A DNA stretch of 64,000 nucleotides from Halocaridina rubra. Taxonomy: Eukaryota > Arthropoda > Malacostraca > Decapoda > Atyidae. Shown piece after piece: positions 1 to 45,009 of this stretch (position 1 is its first letter; every line of letters begins with the position of its first letter). The translations under genes were made by a program, and so were the position numbers. The notes under the pieces were generated by a model. It searched no databases, was not told the DNA's origin, and saw nothing but the letters and a program-made list of their open reading frames with translations. The DNA lies in the NCBI GenBank assembly GCA_037179515.1, contig JAXCGZ010009488.1, positions 35,001 to 99,000 of the forward strand. Reading direction: 5' to 3'.

Positions 1-6396
<6,396 letters not shown>

Positions 6397-6421
6397 ACTT
6401 AACTCATTAATGTTAAATCTC

Positions 6422-6427
6422 AATAAA
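6422..6427 (+). terminator. Poly(A) signal of the Star-like gene
   Basis: AATAAA lies 26 bp after the stop codon. Another AATAAA overlaps the stop at 6392-6397. Either could direct polyadenylation; the downstream one has the more usual spacing. Confidence 0.5.
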
Positions 6428-6544
6428 TACACCTTTGCATTTAGATCGTAATGTTCTGCATTGTCTATTTTTGTTCTCCACTGATTTTAAGCTGAAGAAA
6501 AATCATTCGTCTCCACTGTATACTTCACTGGCTGATATATCTAT

Positions 6545-6548
<4 letters not shown>

Positions 6549-6632
<84 letters not shown>
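6549..6632. repeat. (AT)n microsatellite
   Basis: About 41 units, downstream of the Star-like gene. Confidence 0.95.
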
Positions 6633-6636
<4 letters not shown>

Positions 6637-6834
6637 TAATCAATGGTCATACAAAAGAGCAAGTTGTTTCTACAACTTTCATACAACTAAACTGTTCAAG
6701 ATTTTGCAGATTAGAAGCATTTCTTGAACTAGTTATCTAAGAGTCCATACCCCCTTTTTTTTATATACTGTGTCCCATGTCGAATGGGGTGACATGTCTC
6801 TGTAGGCATAAATGTCTCAAAAACATAGAGTATA

Positions 6835-7945
6835 AACAAACAAACAAACATTTATTTCCATTTTTGTAAATTGGTTATTCTTATACAATCTAAAAGTAAC
6901 CTATAAGTAGATATATAATTGAACTAATAAGTAAGAAGGTAATATATACTTTTAAATTAAATAATGGTTTCCTAGAAAATAATAATACTGTACTAAACAT
7001 TTTAACAATAATGTTAATAATAAAGTAAAATTAGCTTATAAGTAGACATGTAATTAAACTAATAAATAAGAGGGTAATACATATAGTTAAATTAAATGTA
7101 GCTTTCATAGAAAATAATAATGCTGTAATAAAAATGTTAACAATAATGTTAATAATAAAGTAGTAATAATAACACTATATACAGTATTGTTATTATCGGC
7201 ATCATTTCCATATTTGTTTTCATTACAATGAGAATAATTAGTTCTTAACGAGCAGCAACTATTTTACCAAAAGAAAACTATATAGTTTGCCTTTGAAAGC
7301 TGAGAAGGAGGATGCATTTTTAAGATGCTCTGGAATATTGTTCCAGAGTGTTGGCCCTTTGATAGTGATCATCTTTGAACCTGCTTCTGTGTTTGTTCTG
7401 TGAATAAAGAGCTCACTACTCTGTCTAGTGTTGGTTCCCCTTATATCCCTGACTGTTTTTAAATCAAATAGCCAGCTAGGATAATGATGGTGCAAAATTT
7501 TGAATACAAAAACATAAATAGCATAAGCGACCTTATTTTCTGGCCCCAGCCACCCAAGTTTATTGAGAGCTGGTGTGATGTAGTCATATTTTCTTATTCC
7601 TCCCAGGGCAACTCGAGCTGCAAAATTAACAAGCTTCTGTATTCTGTTTATCTGAGTCTTAGCGGTAGCTCCCCAAACAGTTGTGCAGTAATTAATGTGA
7701 CTTAGGGCTAGAGATTCAACAACAGTTATGCGAGTGGTAGTTTCAAAATTGTCTTTTATACGTGATAAGTACATTAATGTTCCTGTAACCTTTTTGCATA
7801 CTTTATCTATGTGGGAATCAAGCAACATGTGGTTATCAAAGTGAATTCCTAGGTTTTTGACTGTTTTGCTAGGTGTGATAATATTGTCGCAAAAATTAAT
7901 TGTTGTGTTTCCTGGAATTTGTGCTATATGGAACCTTGAACCAAT
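6835..7945 (-). mobile_element. LINE B2, 5'-truncated LINE with TTTG tail
   Basis: Read on the - strand, the coding part ends at 7259, followed by an AT-rich 3' UTR that holds two similar ~110-bp blocks (6895-7020 and 7030-7150), and then a (TTTG)3 tail at 6836-6851. Related to LINE B but a separate family, since protein and tail both differ. It lies between the two convergent host genes. Confidence 0.75.
7259..7945 (-). CDS. LINE B2 ORF2 fragment: RT thumb and C-terminal domain
   Basis: The frame is open from about 7945 (GSRFHIAQIPGNTTINF), upstream of the first Met at 7828, to a TAG at 7259. Seen: VKNLGIHFDNHML, NYCTTVWGATAKTQ, ARVALGGIRKYDYITP, GPTLWNNIPEHL. These align with the same stretch of LINE B (NYCLSVWGSTTKTK, GPRLWNSLP), so it is the tail of a reverse transcriptase protein without the catalytic core. 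No stops within it. Not a host gene. Confidence 0.75.
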   Translation of the reverse strand: MGSRFHIAQIPGNTTINFCDNIITPSKTVKNLGIHFDNHMLLDSHIDKVCKKVTGTLMYLSRIKDNFETTTRITVVESLALSHINYCTTVWGATAKTQINRIQKLVNFAARVALGGIRKYDYITPALNKLGWLGPENKVAYAIYVFVFKILHHHYPSWLFDLKTVRDIRGTNTRQSSELFIHRTNTEAGSKMITIKGPTLWNNIPEHLKNASSFSAFKGKLYSFLLVK

Positions 7946-8034
7946 ATAACTTGATCACACTTGCCTTTCATGTAATTTGGATATGATAAAATTGTTGAAA
8001 AAGGAAAGTTAAAATCTTCCACTTATGATAATCT

Positions 8035-8054
8035 TTCATTATTATTATTATTAC

Positions 8055-8085
<31 letters not shown>

Positions 8086-8087
8086 AC

Positions 8088-8142
<55 letters not shown>

Positions 8143-8147
8143 TTAGA

Positions 8148-8196
<49 letters not shown>
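8035..8196. repeat. (TTA)n and (AAT)n trinucleotide tracts
   Basis: TTA units up to about 8142, then a short break (TTTTAGAAAT), then AAT units. The two halves are reverse complements of each other, so the region could fold back. Confidence 0.95.
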
Positions 8197-8277
8197 TTTA
8201 TCAGTCATCTAAGATACGCTATATTTACCTGGACTAGTATTAATCCTAAATTTTGGTAATTCGCATATATGAAAATG

Positions 8278-8454
<177 letters not shown>

Positions 8455-8462
8455 GAGATTCC

Positions 8463-30246
<21,784 letters not shown>

Positions 30247-30318
30247 ATCTGGGGATGAGTCTAAGGAGTGGCTCTGTAATATAATGTCCTTCTCCGACCT
30301 TAAATATTAACTGACCTC

Positions 30319-30755
<437 letters not shown>

Positions 30756-30779
30756 CCTATCATTTCACAGTTGGAAAAC

Positions 30780-30890
30780 AATTAACAGGAGGAGAGATTG
30801 AACAGTCAGCTGCAGATCATCTACCCATTATGAGAAACACAAGTGACCCTAAAACTGATCCTTGAGGAACCCCAAAATCTACAAAACCCT
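30780..30890 (-). mobile_element. Small LINE RT remnant (GxPQGSxLG region)
   Basis: The block AGTGACCCTAAAACTGATCCTTGAGGAACCCC resembles the GVPQGSVLGPL coding stretch of LINE A. About 50-100 bp are recognisable, heavily decayed. Confidence 0.4.
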
Positions 30891-31892
30891 GGTACCTCAG
30901 TTCTTTAGCTTCACTCGGATATGACTTCTGCTATATATTATATTACTTGGTTTTACAGAGAGTTGCTTTAGTTTTATGGTAAATATCTTATTTGTAATTT
31001 AGTATTCTGAATGATTTGCAATGCAGGACGTAACTGGATTTTAGATAGCTCTGATGTCCAATAATTGTGATTTTTTTAGCCATTATTTTCCTCTTTTTAT
31101 AATAGTTTTCATGTTTATTTTCCTCCGGTGTGACATTTTTAGATATTGACCGATAATTTATAGGGCTTAATTAAATTATTTTTTTCTTTTTTTACTTTGT
31201 ATTTCTGATTCGTGGCAATTACCTTTTATTTTTTACTATTTGATTTCACATTTTGCAATACCAGCGTTTTCCGTCATATATTAAACTATTAATTATATAT
31301 TTATATATTTCTTTGTTTATTTTATTGTGTTATGCTGTTTTTTATGGCCTTGGTGATCATGTTTTGGTGTTCAATACCATCTGATTTATATTTTCAATAT
31401 ATATATATATATATTTTTTTAATTGTAATATACTCATATGAAGCCTGTAATTGCTATATATAGTATCAAAAATATTAGTTATTTTTCTAATTGCATAGAT
31501 TTTTTAAAATTCTATTAGTTAAGAGTAGTGTACGGTCAAAGGCAGAGAGCCTAAATTATCCACTCACAAAAATCACGTTTTTTAGACCTTTTTGACAAAG
31601 CCATGAATGCACGAGTAAGGACTTTTTGATAAAGCTGCGAATGCACGAGAAGACTACTTAAATTGGTAAATTGTTTTCTACAATAAGAAAAAAAAATATA
31701 TACAGATATATAGCTAATAAGGAAAATCTCTGTACTGTAAGATTGTGAAATCTGTTTGAAATGTAAGTAATTGTAGACTTACATTTTGAGCACATGATAT
31801 TTTTTTTATACAGTAACACTGTTACGTGTTCGAATATGATCTAAATGTTTATTTTTAATTCAGACTTGAGACATTTTAATTCTTTACCAATA
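30891..31892. other. AT-rich single-copy-looking DNA, nothing recognised
   Basis: About 1 kb of AT-rich, T-biased sequence. No exon, repeat family or RNA gene identified. A short (AT)n run near 31398 is the only repeat. Confidence 0.4.
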
Positions 31893-32205
31893 TTCATGTA
31901 GTAGGTGGCCCATGACACCAGGCGCCCGTTGTGATACTACAGTTGAAGTGACTTTTGGACTTAAATAGGACTGTCCAGGATAGTTCGATATCAAGTCTTC
32001 CTTCATTTACGGTTCTTTTTCTATGCCTACATGAACGCCGAATATTCTTGGATATTCATTACACATCCCTTATTACCCATTCACATCTGACAAGTCACAA
32101 CAATCCCCATCACTGTTCCTTCTTACTTTAAGTTTACTTCTTTCCCAGGCTCGATGGAGACACCTTTTTTTTTCCGTCCTGGTGTCACAATCATACAAAA
32201 TAACA
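31893..32205 (+). repeat. R1 dispersed repeat, full-looking copy
   Basis: CATGTAGTAGGTGGCCCATGACAC at the start, CTTCCTTCATTTACGGTTC in the middle, and a CCGTCCTGGTGTCACAATCATA end. Collinear with 11258-11578. Confidence 0.75.
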
Positions 32206-32768
32206 AGGAAATTCACTAATTAGTAGACATATTCAAATTAAAAAAAAATTTTGAGGTACTCTTTATAATCTCTTAAAATTATGATTTTTCTCATCATGTC
32301 ACTTACACCAAACACAAGTAAAATTATAGGCGAAAGACAGCTTGAATTACTATTTAATTCTGTATTGAGAAAATCCTCTAGAGCTGCCTCTTGCGGATGG
32401 GGATGGTAACGCACCGAAGTGCCATTCCTGTGACTGTTGCAAAACCTGAGGCCAAGGGATTACCAGCACAAGGCATACAGAACATGCTCAGGGAGAGAAT
32501 GGAAGGAACCAAAGAAGCGAAGCAGGAAAATTTCCAGAAAGCTCAAAGCCAATTAGATCAAGCGTGAACATTCAAGGCTCCATCTTGACCCAACACAGAA
32601 GAATCCTTGCCAATGATTATATAATAGCTAGGAAGTTTGAGATGTACATTGTCCTAAATATTCTAGGTTTCAATAAATTACAAAATAGGATTAGTCTCCT
32701 TGTGTGTTACCTAGAACGGCCCTATCTTTTATTCTTTAATTTCTTTTTCCTCTCCTTGTTCTTCTTCT
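32206..32768. other. Unassigned DNA
   Basis: The block 32385-32575 is less AT-rich (GGATGGGGATGGTAACGCACC...) and could be an unrecognised repeat. Otherwise nothing seen. Confidence 0.4.
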
Positions 32769-33016
<248 letters not shown>

Positions 33017-33287
33017 TCCTAAGAGGGACAAGAATAACTCGGTGGTCCCATGTGGTTGGTGAAAGTGGACTAAATGGGCGAAGCGAGGGGACTGGGAATC
33101 CCTTCCTTTATATTTCCTCCCACAAAGTGTAAAAATTTGGCTTTAACTCAGCCATCCCCTTATAAGGGAGCTCCATCAATCGAGAAACGTTGGAGGAAAA
33201 ATACAAAGATACTACAGGTAGAAAAGCATTTTCGGCGTCTGCTAATTCTGGAAGTTCTCTACACATATAGTTAGATATTTCCATGTG
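33017..33287. other. Short unassigned stretch before SINE A
   Basis: Not recognised. The last 18 bp are the left target duplication of the SINE (33288-33305). Confidence 0.4.
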
Positions 33288-33520
33288 TGTGCAGACACCA
33301 AACAGAGTAGTCGCCGTGGCTCAGTCGGTAGCGTCTCCGACACTGAGGCGTCAGGTCGAGGGTTCGCGCCCCGCCACGGTCTGAGGTTAGCCAAGGCATG
33401 CACTCAGCGTAAGGATTACATCTGCCAAAACAAGTCCTTCGCAAGAAGGCAACCGTCCTAGCCCTTGGTTGATAAGGGAGTCCGTGACGTAAAACCGGAA
33501 CTTGTGCAGACACCAAACAG
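33288..33520 (+). mobile_element. SINE A, complete copy with 18-bp target duplication
   Basis: Body 33306-33502. A tRNA-like head GCCGTGGCTCAGTCGGTAGCG with box B GGGTTCGCGCCCC and a closing CCACGGT that pairs with GCCGTGG; then a unique domain (GATTACATCTGCC..., GTGACGTAAAACCGGAAC). Flanked by TGTGCAGACACCAAACAG at 33288-33305 and 33503-33520, 18 bp and perfect. This is the reference copy for the family in the window. Confidence 0.92.
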
Positions 33521-35958
<2,438 letters not shown>

Positions 35959-35961
35959 ACA

Positions 35962-37327
35962 TACAAGGAGGGATACAGCTCTAACTATAGACCTGTTTCC
36001 TTGACCAGCATAGTTTGCAAAAGCAATGGAAAAACTACTAAAAAAAAACACATCTCTCTTCACTTGGAATACTTCAACTTATTGTCAGTGAAACAACATG
36101 GTTTCAGAGAAGGTAGATCAACAGTAACAAAGTTGTTAGAATTTTAAGATGAAGTAAGCCGAATCTTACAGGAAAGAACGGCTGGACAGATTGCATATTC
36201 CTAGACTTTCAGAAAGCGTTTCACAAGGTCCCACACGGGAGACTTATTAAGAAGCTGCAAGCAATGGCGAGAATAGGGGAAAATGACTTGGAATGTATAA
36301 AAACTTACTTAGAAGGAAGGGAACAGAGGGTTAGAGTAAGACAGTGTCTAAATGGGTTACTAGTGTAGCTCTACAGGGTTCAGTTTTAGGGCACTTTTGT
36401 TCCCTGTATATATGAATGACCTACCAGAGTCTATAAATTCATTCATGAATATGTTTGCAAATAATGCAAAGATTGTGAAAAAAGTAAACATCAAGAACAA
36501 TGGTAGAGAACTTGAGGAAGACCTAAATAGTCTGCATGAGTGGTCAGAAAAGTGGCTAATGAAATTCAATACTTCAAAATGTAAGGTAATGAGAATGGGT
36601 ACAAGTGCAAGAAGGCCCAAGCTTGAATACTCAATAGCAGGAGCAGAACTTCAAGAGACAGAGAATGAGAGAGATCTATGAGTAAACATACTGACAGATT
36701 TGTCTCTGGAGATGCACATAAATGGCATAATAAAGGCAGCATATGCTTTCGTAGCTAATGTAAGGGTAGCCTTAAAACACATGGACAAGGAAAAATTCAG
36801 AAATATTTATATATCTTATGTGAGGCCAAAGCTTGTGTATGGAGCCCCCTTTTGGAATCCACGCTTGAGAAAGCACTTAGTAAAGCTTGAAAAAGTTCAA
36901 AGACATGCCACGAAACTGGTGCCATAAATATGCAATCTCAGTTATGAGGAGAGGCTGAGGGGATTAAATTTACCATCACTCGGAGCTAGAATAATTAGGG
37001 GGATATGGTGAGTTTTTAAATGCCTTCATGGTTATGACAGAGTGGATAGGGAGTGATATTTTGATATGGCTGGCACTAGAACTAGAGGTCATAGTTTGAA
37101 GGTTTATAAGAAAGCTCTTTCACAGGATGTAAGGAGGTGCTTTTTTTTAGCGTAAGAGTAGTTGATAATTGGAATTCGCTAAGCGAGGAGGTAGTTAATG
37201 CTAACTCAATCCATAGTTTTAAAGCCAAGTATGATAAGTATCACTAAGTACAAAATGGAACCGACCAGGAGACGGGAAGTTACGAGCATGGAGCTCTTTC
37301 CCGAAAGTACAATTAGGTAATTACACC
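35962..37327 (+). mobile_element. LINE A, second copy head-to-tail, more decayed
   Basis: Begins at the RRDTALNYRPVS region a few bases after the tail of the previous copy and ends GTACAATTAGGTAATTACAC. Many stops and indels; the catalytic box reads MFANNAKIVKK, so both Asp codons became Asn. Much older than its left neighbour. Confidence 0.85.
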
Positions 37328-37353
37328 CACACACACCCACATACATACATACA

Positions 37354-37435
<82 letters not shown>
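37328..37435. repeat. (CCCACA/TACA)n and (AT)n microsatellite
   Basis: A short CA/TACA-rich run, then about 38 AT units, directly after the LINE A tail. Confidence 0.9.
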
Positions 37436-37438
<3 letters not shown>

Positions 37439-37856
37439 GTAAACTGTGGCAAAATAGGATATACTGTATAATTGCTTTGGTCGACAAATGTGACATGAGA
37501 GTGACACATTATCTGATCATCATTGTGAACAGGGGTAAAGGAAATGACAAATTCGTTGGATACTGAATGAGCTAGAAGGATGTGTTCGAATAAGGCTTTA
37601 TCAGTCACTTTTGTTATGCTATCAACATATACCCTAAACTCCTACCGCCTTCTGACACTTACTATACGGGGGTTTACATAAGACTCCCCCCCCCCGGCCT
37701 CCCTTCTCTCTCATACCCTGCTGGTGAAAACCGGTTTACGAGGGGAATCTACGTATGCCAAACGGCGGCAAATATTAGCACCTCATAGTTCAGTGCTGTT
37801 AGCTGTATCAGTAATTTACAGATGAGTGTGGGTTTTCGGTAAACCTGTTCATTATG
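37436..37856. other. Unassigned DNA
   Basis: Includes a run of eleven Cs near 37688. No gene or repeat family recognised. Confidence 0.4.
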
Positions 37857-37859
37857 AAC

Positions 37860-37931
<72 letters not shown>

Positions 37932-37947
37932 TATAATAATACTAATA

Positions 37948-38031
<84 letters not shown>
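37857..38031. repeat. (AAT)n-(ATT)n inverted trinucleotide tract
   Basis: AAT units to 37931, a short spacer, then ATT units. The arms of about 75 bp are reverse complements and can fold as a hairpin. Confidence 0.95.
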
Positions 38032-38033
<2 letters not shown>

Positions 38034-38237
38034 ACAAGGGTTTAGATGATAAGCGTAAGGTAAGAGGAAAGGCAAATAGAATGTGGAATCCCTCCGTTTA
38101 TAGCTCCCGTTAACCTTCATGACTCATTAAAAACGCTATTAGACATATGGGTAAATCGTGGAACTATTTTGTAAAACCCTATTTTCCGAAAAAGGCTAAA
38201 TACAATATCTCGCAGCTGCAAAATCACTAATGATGAT

Positions 38238-40588
<2,351 letters not shown>

Positions 40589-40704
40589 CGCAAACATATA
40601 CATATAAATATATATACATGCACACATATTCACAAAAAGGTTTTTTTTTTTTTTTTCCTCTTTCTCGTCTTCTTTCTATATTCTGTGAGAGGGAGAACAT
40701 AAAA

Positions 40705-41784
40705 ATGACCCCATCTCTGTCCCAAACCTCTCCCATCCATGGGTCGGTAGGAGGGGTAGCCATCAGGAGACTCAAACAGAAAATCAAGAATATAGAGGAA
40801 ATGGTTATAAGCCTTGATGATAAAATTCAGAATATGGATGGAGAAATGAAAGAGAATGAAACACTCAGAGAGCAAATAAGATCTTTGGAGGAAGCAAATA
40901 AAGCACAAGGGCAGGAGAGCAAGGAACTAGAAAAAAGAATAAAGAAGCTGGAAGGGGAAAAGAGTCAACTAGAATCTAGACTTTCTAAACAAGAAGATAA
41001 AAACAAACAGCTGAATGACAACCTAAAGGAATTAGATGTTAGTTCACTGCTCTCTTCTGAGAGAGACGAGATTGCTGCTTGGAATGTCCAGATTAAGGAA
41101 AACATTGAACAGTTCAGAAAAGAGTTCCAGGAGCTGAATATGGAAAATGATGCCATGAAAACTTCCTTTGCTGATGCACTAAAGGGGAATGTGGCAGTAA
41201 AAGAGGCTGTAAAGGTGGTGGCACTGGAAAACATACAAACAGTTGACTACAAAGAGACAGTAATCGAAAAAATGAAAGACGTTGTGATGGAAAGGGCAAA
41301 CCCACTCATCAGACAGGCACTTGATAAGGAGAAGACAGTGGTAATCTCAGGCATAAGCGAGTCCCAGGAGCCAACATGGCAGGGGAGACTTGAAGAAAAT
41401 GAAGCTAGGGTTGTAGACCTGATAAGAAAGCTTGGAGTAGTATGTGGTCCTGAGGATATTGTAAACATACACCAACTAGGTAAATATTCGAGGGAAGGAA
41501 AGCCGAGACCAACAAAAGTAACCTTTGAGAGAGGGGAAACATGTAGGGAAATATTGTTGAGAAAAAAAAGTCTAAAAGACCTTCAAGAATTCAAAGAAGT
41601 GTTCATTAGACAATACAGAACACAGGAAGAGATGGGAAAGATCAAAAACTTGTTGCAAGAGGCAAGAAGGTTAAATGATGAAAGAAATGAAGAAGAGAAG
41701 ACAAATTTTTATTACAGAGTTCTTCCAGACAAAGGGGAGATAAAGAAGATAATGACAGAAGATCAGGGGATGGGGCCTCATTAA
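40705..41784 (+). CDS. LINE A ORF1, coiled-coil protein
   Basis: About 359 residues from [10 protein letters not shown]; the upstream Met at 40618 lies in 5' sequence beside the AT tract. Residues about 20-135 form a strong coiled coil (heptads rich in Glu, Lys, Leu, e.g. [19 protein letters not shown]). The C-terminal half ([35 protein letters not shown]..., [23 protein letters not shown]) resembles the RRM-like ORF1 domain of L1- and CR1-type LINEs, which binds RNA in the retrotransposition particle. Its stop lies inside the ORF2 start, so ORF2 overlaps in another frame. No damage seen. Confidence 0.8.
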   Translation: MTPSLSQTSPIHGSVGGVAIRRLKQKIKNIEEMVISLDDKIQNMDGEMKENETLREQIRSLEEANKAQGQESKELEKRIKKLEGEKSQLESRLSKQEDKNKQLNDNLKELDVSSLLSSERDEIAAWNVQIKENIEQFRKEFQELNMENDAMKTSFADALKGNVAVKEAVKVVALENIQTVDYKETVIEKMKDVVMERANPLIRQALDKEKTVVISGISESQEPTWQGRLEENEARVVDLIRKLGVVCGPEDIVNIHQLGKYSREGKPRPTKVTFERGETCREILLRKKSLKDLQEFKEVFIRQYRTQEEMGKIKNLLQEARRLNDERNEEEKTNFYYRVLPDKGEIKKIMTEDQGMGPH

Positions 41785-41786
41785 GA

Positions 41787-44609
41787 TTGTTATACACAAA
41801 TGCTGATGGATTAGCTGGTAAGGCAGTAGAATTAAAAGATAGGATTCACAACAGTAAGGCAGATATAGTAGCAATTACAGAGACTAAGTTGAGTGAGGAC
41901 ATAAACAGTGTCACAGTTTTTCCTAAGGGTTTCAGAATACTAAGGGTTGAAAGATCTGAGAGGACTGGTGGAGGGATAGCACTGCTCATAAGTGAAAGGA
42001 TTCAAGTCGAAGAAATAAACTTGGCTATAGAAAGTGAGTTCAAGGAATTTCTTGTTGCTCGCATAAATACTGGGTCAGAGAGCATTATAATAACTGTTGT
42101 ATATAACCCACCAAGGAACCAAAATAGGCTTGAAGTTTATGAGGAAAGTCATATAGGTACTATTGAAGTCATAAACTCAGTTGTTAACATGGCACAGGAA
42201 AAAAAATGTAGGATTTTGATTATGGGAGACTTTAATCATAAAGAGATAGATTGGATAAATCTTGACCCACACAGTGGTGAGGACTCATTCGGGGCAAGAT
42301 TCCTAGATTGCGTACAAGGGAATTTCCTACACCAACATGTAATGGAACCAACAAGGGACAGGGGTGGGGATGAGCCATCACTACTTGATCTAGTGTTCAC
42401 AGATAATGTGTTGGATATTAAAATAATTGAGTATGAACCACCAATTGGAAAGAGTGACCACTGTGTGTTGTTGATGGAGTATATCATTGAAGATATTCTT
42501 CCTGAGAGTAGAGGCACTGAGGACATGAGGAGGAACTATCTGAAAGGAGATTACATCAAAATGAATGAGCTTTTTGCAGTTATTGACTGGAGAACCTTAT
42601 TTTAAAACAAATCTGTACAAGAAATGTGTGACATCTTTTGTGAGAAATATGGGAAGATAGTTGATTGCTACATACCTGTCACCAAAGTAGGTGTAATTCA
42701 TGCCAGAGAGAAATGGTTCGATAATGGGTGTAAAAGAGCTAAGGAGTGGAGAGACAAATGCTGGAAAAGGTATAGGAGGAGAAAAAACATAAATGCCTGG
42801 CAAACCTACAAAAGAGCAAGAAATGACTACCTAAGCAAAAGGAGAGAGGCAGAGAGAGACTATGAGAGGGACATCACCAGGAAGGCTAAAGAAAATCCCA
42901 AGCTTTTCCACAGCTTTATCAGAGGAAAACTGAAGGTAAAAGAACAGGTTTTAAGGCTGAAGAGAGTGGATGGAAGCATCACTGAGACGGATGAAGAGAT
43001 CTGCAAAGAATTGAACAAGGAGTTTCAGTCGGTATTTACAGTAGAAAATGCCCCACCCCCTCAGATTGCAGTGATAGAAGCTCAAGGGTTGGTATTAGAG
43101 AACATCAACCTTACAGCCACAGAGGTATGCAAAGCGCTGATGGATATAGATGTTCATAAAGCTACAGGTCCTGATGACATATCCCCTCATGTGCTTAAAA
43201 AATGCGCAAACACAATATCAGTGGCACTAAATATCATATTTAAGGAGTCACTGGAGTCGGGGGAGATTCCAAGATGCTGGAAACAAGCAAATGTGATACC
43301 TATCTTCAAAAAGGGAAGGAGGGATACGGCTCTGAACTATAGACCAGTTTCCTTGACCAGCATAGTTTGCAAAGTTATGGAGAAACTACTTAGGAAACAT
43401 ATCTCTCTTCACTTGGAATCCTTCAACTTTTTGTCAGTGAGGCAACATGGATTCAGAGAAGGTAGATCAACAGTAACAAACTTATTAGAATTTTATGATG
43501 AGGTAAGCCAAATCTTACAGGAAAGATAGGGCTGGGCAGATTGCATATTCCTAGACTTCCAGAAAGCGTTTGACACTGTTCCACATGGGAGACTTATTAG
43601 GAAGCTGCAAGCAATGGCTAGAATAGGTGGAAATGTTTTGGAATGGATAAAAACTTACTTAGAAGGAAGGGAACAGAGGGTTAGAGTAAGACACTCAGTG
43701 TCTGAATGGAGAAGAGTTAGTAGTGGAGTTCCACAGGGTTCAGTTTTAGGGCCACTTTTGTTCCTTGTATATGTAAATGACCCACCAGAGTGTGTAAATT
43801 CATTCATGAATATGTTTGCAGATGATGCAAAGATTGTGAAGAAAGTAAGAAACGAGAACAATGGTAGAGAACTTCAGGAGGATCTAAATAATCTGCATGA
43901 GTGGTCAGAAAAGTGGCTAATGAAATTCAATACTTCAAAATGTAAGGTAATGAGAATGGGTACAAGTGCAAGAAGGCCCAAGCTTGACTACTCGGTGGCA
44001 GGAGTACAACTTCAAGAGACAGAAAATGAGAGAGATCTAGGAGTAAACATACTGGCAGATTTGTCTCCAGAAATACATATAAATGGCATAGTAAGGGCAG
44101 CATATGCATTCTTATCAAATGTAAGGGTAGCCTTCAGGTACATGGACAAGGAAATGTTCAGAAATATTTATGTAACCTATGTGAGGCTAAAACTCGAATA
44201 TGCAGCCTCCTTTTGGAATCCGCACTTGAAAAAGCACATAGCTAAGCTTGAAAAAGTTCAAAGACATGCCACGAAACTGGTGCCAGAAATACGCAATCTC
44301 AGTTATGATGAGAGGCTGAGGGAATTAGACTTACCATCACTCGAAGCTACAAGAGTGAGGGGGGATATGGTGACAGTCTTTAAATTCCTTCATGGTTATG
44401 ATAGAGTGGATAGGGATGGAAATTTTGATATGGCTGGCTCTAGAACTAGAGGTCATAGTTTGAAGCTTCGTAAGAAAACTTCTTTGCAGGATGTAGGGAA
44501 ATACTTTTTCAGTGTAAGAGTAGTTGATAATTGGAATTGGCTAAGCGATTAGGTAGTTAATGCTATCTCAATCCATAGTTTTAAGGACAGGTATGATAAG
44601 TATCACTAA
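41787..44609 (+). pseudogene. LINE A ORF2: APE endonuclease + reverse transcriptase, three stops
   Basis: Endonuclease: NADGLAGKAVELKDRI, AITETKLSED, IMGDFNHKEIDW, LLDLVFTDN and KSDHCVLL, so the usual Glu, Asp/Asn and His are present. Then linker, RT motifs (KATGPDDIS, NYRPVSLTS, RQHGFREGRSTVTNLL, AFDTVPHGRL, GVPQGSVLGPLLF, MFADDAKIV) and a C-terminal domain ([20 protein letters not shown]). Stops: TAA at about 42602 (Tyr in the 33.8-kb copy), TAG at 43527 (Glu elsewhere) and TAG near 44550 (Glu elsewhere). No frameshift. No ATG marks the ORF2 start; the frame is open back into ORF1, which suggests reinitiation or shifting. Confidence 0.88.
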
Positions 44610-44774
44610 GTCTAAAATGGAACCGATCAGGAGACGGGAAGATACGAGCTTTGGGCTCTTTCCCGTAAGCACAATTAGGTAATCACACACACGAGTGTGA
44701 ATATAATGTCAGAAGAATGATATTATGCAAAATGGCTTCATATTCTTCCAAAGCTTTGTAAGAATGGACAGAGG

Positions 44775-45001
44775 CCCGATTTCTTAAACAGTGTAAACCT
44801 AGGATACCATATTGTTAGTTAGCTGGTCACACACATATGAATGTGATAAAAGCATCTGACGCGTTCTGCGTAAGGCTAGGATCCCTTGTGGGATCCTAGC
44901 CATGCACAGAACCGCATTAGATACGTTTATGAAATCCATTTGTGTGTGTCTAGCTAACTAACAATATGGTATCCTAGGTTTACACTAATTAAGAAATCGG
45001 G
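44775..45001. mobile_element. 227-bp palindromic MITE-like element
   Basis: Arms of about 95 bp: CCCGATTTCTTAAACAGTG... to ...CACTAATTAAGAAATCGGG, with the centre GGCTAGGATCCC-TTGT-GGGATCCTAGCC. Flanked by CAGAG at 44769-44773 and 45003-45007. A near-full palindrome with a short direct repeat suits a foldback/MITE DNA element. No transposase inside. Confidence 0.75.
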
Positions 45002-45009
45002 TCAGAGAG

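Larger units (their letters stand above)
40650..44692 (+). mobile_element. LINE A, near full-length copy with ORF1 and ORF2
   Basis: The most complete copy: 5' UTR after a poly(T) run, ORF1 (40705-41784), ORF2 (41787-44609, three nonsense codons), a 3' UTR with GGGCTCTTTCCCGTAAG, and a TAGGTAATCACACAC tail. About 4.04 kb. It serves as the reference for the other copies. Confidence 0.9.

Noticed and set aside
40618..40704. ORF1 start at 40618
   Set aside because: This Met lies between the AT tract and the poly(T) run; the Met at 40705 in ACATAAAAATG better fits the start of the conserved protein.
44820..44950. Palindrome at 44.8-45.0 kb as a rho-type or bacterial terminator
   Set aside because: The setting is eukaryotic, the arms are nearly 100 bp, and flanking repeats suggest a MITE-like element.
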